Origin: Paguma larvata
Lineage: Eukaryota; Chordata; Mammalia; Carnivora; Viverridae
DNA: 64,000 nucleotides
NCBI GenBank assembly: GCA_030068075.1
Contig: CM057827.1
Coordinates: 73,360,500-73,424,499, forward strand
Direction of reading: 5' to 3'
Made by a program: the position numbers and the translations under genes
Shown: positions 58,009-64,000 of the stretch, piece by piece
Position numbering within the stretch: position 1 is the stretch's first letter
Layout: the number at the start of each line of letters is the position of its first letter
The notes under the pieces: model-generated
Database searches by the model: none
What the model was told of the DNA's origin: nothing
The model's input: the letters and a program-made list of their open reading frames with translations, nothing else

Positions 58009-59689
58009 TATTATAATGCAAACACTTCAAACACTATTATTCTGCTACTAGAAAAGGATATTTGTTGAAATATTGAAGATAGGAATAAAAAGAAAAAATA
58101 TAAAACATAGCAGTGTAATGAAGATATTAACAGTATCTCAATGTTAATAAGATGGACTTTATTGTCACAACTGGTAAAAAACATCTCTATTATCCAAAAA
58201 AAGTTTTCTGTTTTTTAATTAATAAAATACATTAATTAAAATTAAAAATGTATGAGTATATAAGTAGAAAAACAAACATTACTGACAATCTCTTTTCCCC
58301 AGGGATTAGGGTTTTTGTTTATCAAAGTTTGTGAAGTTTCACCCACCCAACTCAATTGGAAGCAGGCCAGTTTACTTGCCTGCCTTGTTACAAAACATAA
58401 TAAACTAACATTAAATGAAGGTGAGGTGCAACAAAAGTCAAATAAGTGTAAAGCTCATATTTTATACATAGCAAAAATAGCATTTAATTTAGAAGGCTAC
58501 CACTACCAACAGTTTTAAGCATTAAACAAAATTCTGGGGATATAGTTTTCAAGAACTTCTTGATGAAACTATGAAAATAAACTTCAGTCAGTCATGAAGA
58601 CAGAGGAACTAGGACGAAAGGATGGGTACTGAATATTGAGTATACTAAACTGTATCTAAGTCTGAAACTAATGTGACGATTTGCGTGATCAAACCGTATG
58701 AAATGCCACGTCTCGTAATGCAGCAATGATAGAGCTGCATTCCATTTCCATCTGATGGCACATTAGAGAGCTTTACTGAACCTGTCATTAAAAACAAATA
58801 AACATGTTAGATAAACATTTTTTGAAATACTTTGATTAGCAAAAAAGAAAAAAATATAGAATATTGAGAATCTAGAAATCAAATGAAATTGGGAACCCAG
58901 AGAAATGAATGGTGAATAAAAATCAGCTTTTATTGTGAAAACTTGCATTCTGTTTTTAAGGCCAGAGTTTGTGTGTAGGAACACAGAAAGATAGGAGACA
59001 AAGCCCAGGGCTCACACAAGGAAATAATCTACAACAAGCTGAGATCTCAAAGGATATATTCTCAGGGTAGTGGTGAAAGAGAATTTTTTAAAAAGTCATC
59101 ACCTAAAAGGCCAAAAAGAGAAAAAAGAATTATGAACTGTAAATGGGATCACACATACTTTTTGAGTTCGAGTTTATACTATTGAGTAGTTTGAATCACT
59201 GCTAGGTGATAATTTTAGTTAGTTTCTGATTCCAGAGTTGTAATGCCTTCTGATAGAAGGAAATACAAATACCATATGGAGGATGCTGCCATTATTCCAG
59301 GACTTTTAAAGTATTCTACAGATAAGAAATAAGAATTTACAGTGACATCAATGAGCACACAAGAAAGCAAGGCTCTGTGAGTGAGAGCCAGAAGAACAAC
59401 AGAAAGAAGACTCAAAAGCAGAAAAAAACCATACAGAATATAAATTGAATATATTTAGTATTTTTTGAGAAATAGAAAAACATGAAAAATATGAAATATG
59501 AAAAAGGAGGACACTATAAAAACAAGTATGAAAATTATATGAAAAACAAAGAGAACTTAGATTCAGTTTAGAAATTCCATAGATAATCTGAATGCAAATT
59601 AGACACATTCAGAGAAGAAATATTCATCTAGAATATAGAGCTGAGTAAATTACCAACATTGCAGGGCAGAAACCAAATGGGATAGAAAG
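58009..59689. other. intergenic DNA, no gene seen
   Basis: A-rich sequence. Part of 59000-59690 may be old LINE-1, but I cannot define it. No gene seen. Confidence 0.35.
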
Positions 59690-60260
59690 AATGAAAGAGC
59701 GGGTAGAGACATTGAGAACTGAATGAAAGCTCAGAGTTTCCAAAGAAAGAGGGTATACAAAATGTGGCAGAGGCAATTTTAAAGAGATAATGCTGAAAAA
59801 TTTCCAAAGCTAGCAAAAGACACCAGTCTCCATACTCAAGGATCCCACCAAAATATTAGTAGGATATATATATTTTTAAATGGACATTGAGACACATCAT
59901 AAGACGTGAGACAACTGAGCAGATGTTGAAAATTTCTGAATAGAAAAGCAGAAATTACCCTCAGGGGAAAAGTAGTTAACAGTGGACTTCTTTAACAGCA
60001 AAAATGTAAATCGAGGAGGTGTTATGTTCAATGTTAAGAGATAAAATAATCACCAACTCTGTGAGAATAAAATAAAAACATCCTTAGAAAAACAGAAACA
60101 AACCATGCTGCTAGCAAACAATCAACTAAAAGGAATTTTATAGGATGCACTCGAAATAAGAAAGTGATCCCAGCTGGGAGATTTGAGATAACAGATAAAG
60201 AGTGGCAAGTATGTGGTAAATCTAAACAAACACCTACTGTATTTAACTACTGAGAGCAAC
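59690..60260 (+). mobile_element. old LINE-1 internal fragment
   Basis: 'gataatgctgaaaaatttcc', 'attgagacacatcataagac' and 'gtgatcccagctgggagatt' resemble a diverged forward old LINE-1. Edges are rough. Confidence 0.5.
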
Positions 60261-60586
60261 AAATAAACTTCTGAAGTTTAGAAAAAAGTAAGAACTAAAG
60301 TTCATGGAAATAACTTTTACATAAGTCAAGAGTTGTGTGATCAGGAAGATGGTGAGGACAGTGATTTACTTTTAACTTTGGGTGACTATCAGACTTGACA
60401 GGTTATGCCACAGAAAGAAAAAATTGATTGGTTTTATACATCAGAAGGTTACTTCTTACTTACATAAGGCCTGTTGCAGGTTTGGGTGACACTCCAGAAC
60501 ACTGAAAAAACAAAAAGGTTAAAATGAAAAATAGGAAATAATTTAGAAAGTTAAATTAGTTAAAGTTCATGTATTATTCTAGAACT

Positions 60587-60733
60587 GTGCTATGCAATAC
60601 ATGGGCTGCATGACTTTTAAAATTTAACTAATGAAATTTAAAATTCATTTCCTCAGTTTATAGCTACATTTCAAGTGCTCAATAGTCATATATGGCTGGT
60701 GACTACCACATTCGATAGCACATTTCCAGGATT
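60587..60733. repeat. old DNA-transposon-like repeat
   Basis: 'gaactgtgctatgcaataca' at one end and 'tatggctggtgactaccaca' near the other are partly complementary. This matches a common mammalian repeat that I believe is hAT-type. The name is not certain. Confidence 0.4.
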
Positions 60734-61488
60734 TATCTTTATATCATATAATAAAATCATTTCTGGAATTTTTAGGTAATATCAATAGATCTATATTGTA
60801 AGCAAAGATAAAATTAGTATATGCCTTTCTTTTCTCTTCTTCAACCCAGATTATAGTGATTAAAAATTTTATCTTCTTAATTTTACCTTTCTATTGCTTA
60901 TACTTCAATTATTTAATTACAGCTTTAAGAATAGACTTTGACTTCTAGAGACGATATATGAAGCAATTACTATAGGCTGTCTCCTACTTTTTTACTCCCC
61001 TAAATGGAATTTTGTTAAAGGATTTTTTGTTCTAATTTATGGAGTCTTATTATCTATTAAAGGATACGATAAGCATAGAAAATATAATAATATAAACCCG
61101 GGCACACCCTATCACCCTTTTTAAAAATAAAGGTTAACATTACCTTTGGGGTATGCTATATGCCCCTTAGTCCCATTTTTTTTCCCCTGTCTGGTCAGAG
61201 GAATATTGCTATCCTGTTTTATCTTTTTTCTGAGGACTCTTCAATGTTTTCTTGGAAGAAATTTGTCCTCAAGGACATTACAAAGGAAAAGTGCATGAGT
61301 ATAAATTTCTGGGTTAGTGCATGTTTATAACTGTCTTGAGACTTGATAGATAGCTTGGATTAATATAAAATCCTTGTTGTATACTTTCAGTTTTTTTAAA
61401 ATATTGCTTCACTTAAAAAATAACAACCTTCTATGCTGTTATTGAAACAAGTCTGATGTTAACCTGCAGAGGAAAAACCTTTGTAGGT
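60734..61488. other. intergenic DNA, nothing recognised
   Basis: No gene or named repeat seen. Confidence 0.4.
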
Positions 61489-61568
61489 GATATTTATTTA
61501 TTTATTTATTTATTTATTTATTTGGGAGAGGGAGGAGGAGGAGCAGAGGAAGAAGGAAAGAGAATCTT
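61489..61568 (-). mobile_element. CAN-SINE, left half, split by LINE-1
   Basis: An expanded TTTA tail (about eight units), then a GA-rich run ending 'aaagagaatctt'. The rest of the same SINE resumes at 62328 beyond a LINE-1 insertion. Confidence 0.85.
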
Positions 61569-62327
61569 TGTTTTTTTTTCCTGAGTACTTTATAAAATTT
61601 TTATTTAGCATTTACAATCTAATAAAGGACTTCAGGAAATAAATTTGATCATTTTATCTCCAAGTTTATATCTACTGCTTTTTTTAAAAAAATCTACAAT
61701 GATAACATGCCATTTTTTTTTAGCATTTCGATTGAAGTTTATTTTTTTTAATATAATTTATTGTCCAGTTGGCTAACATACAGTGTGTGAAGTGTGCTCT
61801 TGAGTTTTTGGGTAGATTGCTGTGGTTTATTGCTTACATACAACACCCAGTGCTCATCCCAACGAGTGCCCTCCTCAATGCCTCATCACCCATTTTTCCT
61901 TCTCCCCCACCTCCCCACCCTCCCTCAGTTTGCTCTCTGTATTTAAGAGAGTCTCTTATGGTTTGCCTCCCTCCCTCTCTGTTTGTAATTATTTTTTTTC
62001 CCCTTTCCTTCCCCCATGGTCTTCTTTTAAGTTTCTGGAGATCCACATATGAGTGAAAACATAGGATATGTGTCTTTCTCTGACTGATGTATTTCACTCA
62101 GCATTATACCTTCCAGTTCCATCCACATTGCTGCAAATGACATGATTTCATTCTTTCTCATTGCCAGGTAGTAGTCCATTGTATATGTAAACCATCCTCT
62201 TTATCCATTCATCAGAGTGGAAATTTAGGCTCTTGCCATAATTTGGCTATTGTTGAAAGTGCTGCTACAAATACTGGGGTACATGTGTCCCTATGTATCA
62301 GCACTTCTGTATATCCTTTGGATAAAC
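61569..62327 (-). mobile_element. LINE-1 inserted in a SINE, probable 3' transduction
   Basis: The insertion is bounded by agaaggaaagagaatctt (61551-61568) and agaaggagagagaatctt (62328-62345), an 18-base duplication with one mismatch. From about 61742 rightward it is carnivore LINE-1 3' sequence in reverse, 5' truncated. Between that and the outer T-run (61570-61579) lie about 160 bases that are not LINE-1. Read on the minus strand, they end in AATAAA (61605-61600), 20 bases, then poly(A). This is the layout expected when LINE-1 transcription reads past its own poly(A) site and copies flanking DNA. Confidence 0.8.
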
Positions 62328-62455
62328 AGAAGGAGAGAGAATCTTAAGCAGGCACCATACACAGCACTAAGCCACATTTGGGGCTCCATTTCACAACTGT
62401 GAGATCATGACCTGAGCCAAAATCAAGAGTCTGATGCTTAACCTGGGTGGCTAAG
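62328..62455 (-). mobile_element. CAN-SINE, right half, with odd junction
   Basis: It continues the SINE from 61568: 'agcaggcaccatacacagca', then 'gatcatgacctgagcc' and 'gatgcttaac'. At 62442 the normal head complement is replaced by 'ctgggtggctaagttggtta', which is the head of a forward SINE, to about 62475. Two SINE heads therefore meet head to head. Confidence 0.75.
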
Positions 62456-62489
62456 TTGGTTAAGCATCCATCTCTTGTTCTATCTCCTG

Positions 62490-63060
62490 GTCTAATCTAT
62501 CACCATCTCTTGTCTACAGTACTTCAAATGCTCCCACTCTTGGCTTCTAAAACCCATTCTTTACCAGTACCAGAATAATCTTTTAAAAATGTAAATCAGA
62601 TATTGTCACTCAACTGTTTGTAACATCTCAAATGAAATGATGATCAATTGGCATTTGATCTATATCTGGCCCTTTCTCTTTCTCTTGCCTGACACTTTTT
62701 AAAAAATTCTATTTGGCCACTGCTCTCTTGCCAGTGTGGCCTTTCTGTTTCTTTCTCTTCTTTTCTGCTTCTTAGTGTACCACCCTCTTCCTGCTTTATG
62801 GCCTTCTATCAGCTCTTCAGATCTCCACATAGTGGAATTATTGCAGACATTCAGATATGTGTTGAAATGCCAGCTGTTCAGCAAGGCTCTCTCTGGCCAG
62901 CTCACCTAGCACAGAAGTCTCTTTGTCATCTCTTTCCAGCATATCACCTAGTTATATTTCTACCTGGCACTCACCACTATCAGATATCCTTTCTGGTGTA
63001 TTTGTTTATTTCTTCTCCATGCATTTGAATGTAAAATTCTCAGAAACAGGTTTTGGTTTT
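62490..63060 (+). repeat. L2 LINE remnant
   Basis: 'atcagatattgtcactcaac', 'ttgatctatatctggccctt' and 'tctctctggccagctcac' are L2-like. It is long but diverged. Confidence 0.55.
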
Positions 63061-63098
63061 TTCGTTGTTGTTTTTTGTTTTGTTTTGTTTTGTTTTTT
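63057..63098. repeat. (TTTTG)n repeat
   Basis: Several TTTTG units in a T/G-only run. Confidence 0.85.
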
Positions 63099-63534
63099 GC
63101 CTCATTCAGTCCTACATTGCTGACACTATAATGCAAACTGGTTCATGATTTTAGTTTCTAAGATTGTCTAAAATGATAAAACTTTCCCAGCAGAAATAAG
63201 AAGTCTCTATTCTGAAAACTAATTTAGATCAAGTCAATTTTAAGTGCTGTGGCAAATGATTATGTCTATGTATAGTTATAAAAAAACATACATTTTATAG
63301 TCTTTGGTGGCAATAGATTGTAATATTCTTGAAGATGAAGAATTTTCTCCCCGTATTTCATTGGTTGTTTCTTTTCTTGGTTAATTTTTGAAAGGAAACC
63401 AGTTATGTTATTGGTAAGGCTTCCAGTTAACACTTGGGGGAGTTAAAAGTTATACATGGAGAATCACCGTATGTACCACTGCATGAGAAGTGGTACCCCT
63501 ATCCTCCAGGTTATTCCAGGGTCAACTGCATTTT
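63099..63534. other. intergenic DNA, nothing recognised
   Basis: No gene or named repeat seen. Confidence 0.4.
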
Positions 63535-63745
63535 CAAATTGTTTATTGCTAGTTGTACAAAAATGCTACCAGTTTTTATAAGTTGATCTTCTATCCAGTA
63601 AACATACTCAACGGGCTTATCCTAATATTTTAACTGCAGATACTCTTGGGTTTTTAATGTAGACAATTGTATTGTCAGTGATTAAGGTCAGGTTTGTTGC
63701 TTCCTTTCCAGTCTGTATAGCTTGTATCCCTTCATCTTCATATTA
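63535..63745 (-). mobile_element. LINE-1 ORF2 fragment, antisense
   Basis: 'atgctaccagtttttataag' and 'ttgcttcctttccagtctgt' match a reverse internal part of ORF2, the same region as at about 46100. It abuts the ENAH retrocopy. Confidence 0.6.
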
Positions 63746-63770
63746 CTAGGTTACCCCCCATCCTGCAACA

Positions 63771-63938
63771 CTGATGGTCCTGAATTTTCTTTTCCACAAT
63801 TCTGAGTGTGTTGTTGCCTGTATGGTGATATATATGAACGCTGAACCTGGTTGAGTCACTGGATGGCACCCGCTTCTTGTTGGCATCATCATAAACCATT
63901 ATGGCAGCTCTTGTCTGATGGATACTCTGTTCACTCAT
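63771..63938 (-). pseudogene. ENAH (Mena) retrocopy fragment, disrupted
   Basis: The minus-strand frame starts at the ATG at 63938 and reads 56 codons that match the N-terminal EVH1 domain of ENAH, an Ena/VASP actin-assembly protein. Landmarks are 'MSEQSI', 'MVYDDANKK', 'HIYHHTGNNT' and 'KIQDHQ'. These fit ENAH better than VASP or EVL. Damage is visible. The ligand-binding Trp at position 23 of ENAH is Arg here, one residue (Arg) is missing after 'RFS', and the homology stops after 'DHQ' at 63771 where unrelated sequence begins. It carries no intron in a region that, as I recall, spans the exon 1-2 junction, so it is probably a processed copy. Leader sequence may continue to the window edge at 64000. 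Confidence 0.82.
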
Positions 63939-64000
63939 GTCATGGTGCCAGCACCCAGGGATGTGGACTTAGGGGCTAGGGTGGGCCTCAAGCAGGGCCT

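Noticed and set aside
61769..62097. Overlapping frames on both strands as genes
   Set aside because: They lie in the LINE-1 3' UTR. The proline-rich and arginine-rich translations come from its CT-rich region.
1..64000. Bacterial-type systems: CRISPR arrays, operons, phage or plasmid genes
   Set aside because: The SINEs, LINEs, splice-acceptor sites and olfactory receptors identify mammalian nuclear DNA. No regularly spaced repeats or gene runs were seen.

Overview
This is a stretch of mammalian nuclear DNA, almost certainly from a felid carnivore. It holds at least a dozen tRNA-derived CAN-SINE copies of the cat type (a head reading gcacctgggtggctcag, the internal block 'gtgctgacagctcagagcc', a CT-rich run and an AAATAAA-type tail). 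It also holds many pieces of carnivore LINE-1 with the 3' end 'cacccagtgctcatcccaac', plus older mammalian MIR and L2 remnants. There are no bacterial features: no operons, CRISPR arrays, tRNA or rRNA genes.

The genes are a small cluster of single-coding-exon class II olfactory receptors (ORs), one about every 13 kb. An OR11-family receptor lies on the minus strand (12022-13008). Three OR4-family receptors lie on the plus strand: OR4Q3-like (26690-27631), OR4H-like (39444-40382) and OR4M1-like (53735-54676). All four are open and keep the hallmark OR motifs. From memory, the order OR11 - OR4Q3 - OR4H - OR4M1 matches the human 14q11.2 cluster, where the OR4H member between OR4Q3 and OR4M1 is a pseudogene (OR4H12P). 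Here it looks intact. Each encodes an odorant GPCR that would couple to Golf and adenylyl cyclase III in olfactory sensory neurons, with one receptor allele chosen per cell. The genes are therefore a shared repertoire and not a pathway.

The rest is mostly retroelements. Between 1150 and 5110 lies a decayed antisense LINE-1 with younger insertions inside it. Other LINE-1 pieces lie at 8.4-9.2, 17.6-18.4, 42.8-46.2, 50.5-51.0, 59.7-60.3, 61.6-62.3 and 63.5-63.7 kb. Two copies of a long (about 1.3 kb) retroviral LTR, at 19978-21282 and 56692-58002, share orientation but have different target-site duplications, so they are independent solo LTRs. At the right edge is a minus-strand retrocopy fragment of the actin regulator ENAH (Mena), broken after about 56 codons. 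A three-piece disrupted reading frame at 16454-17162 is unidentified.

I see no novel multi-gene system. The most useful observations are the intact OR4H gene, the OR4Q3 start site, the ENAH retrocopy, the paired solo LTRs, a LINE-1 nested in a SINE that appears to carry a 3' transduction, and a compact GATA-motif cluster with a perfect hairpin at 8.3 kb. Repeat family names come from remembered consensus sequences, not from a database search, and repeat edges are approximate.
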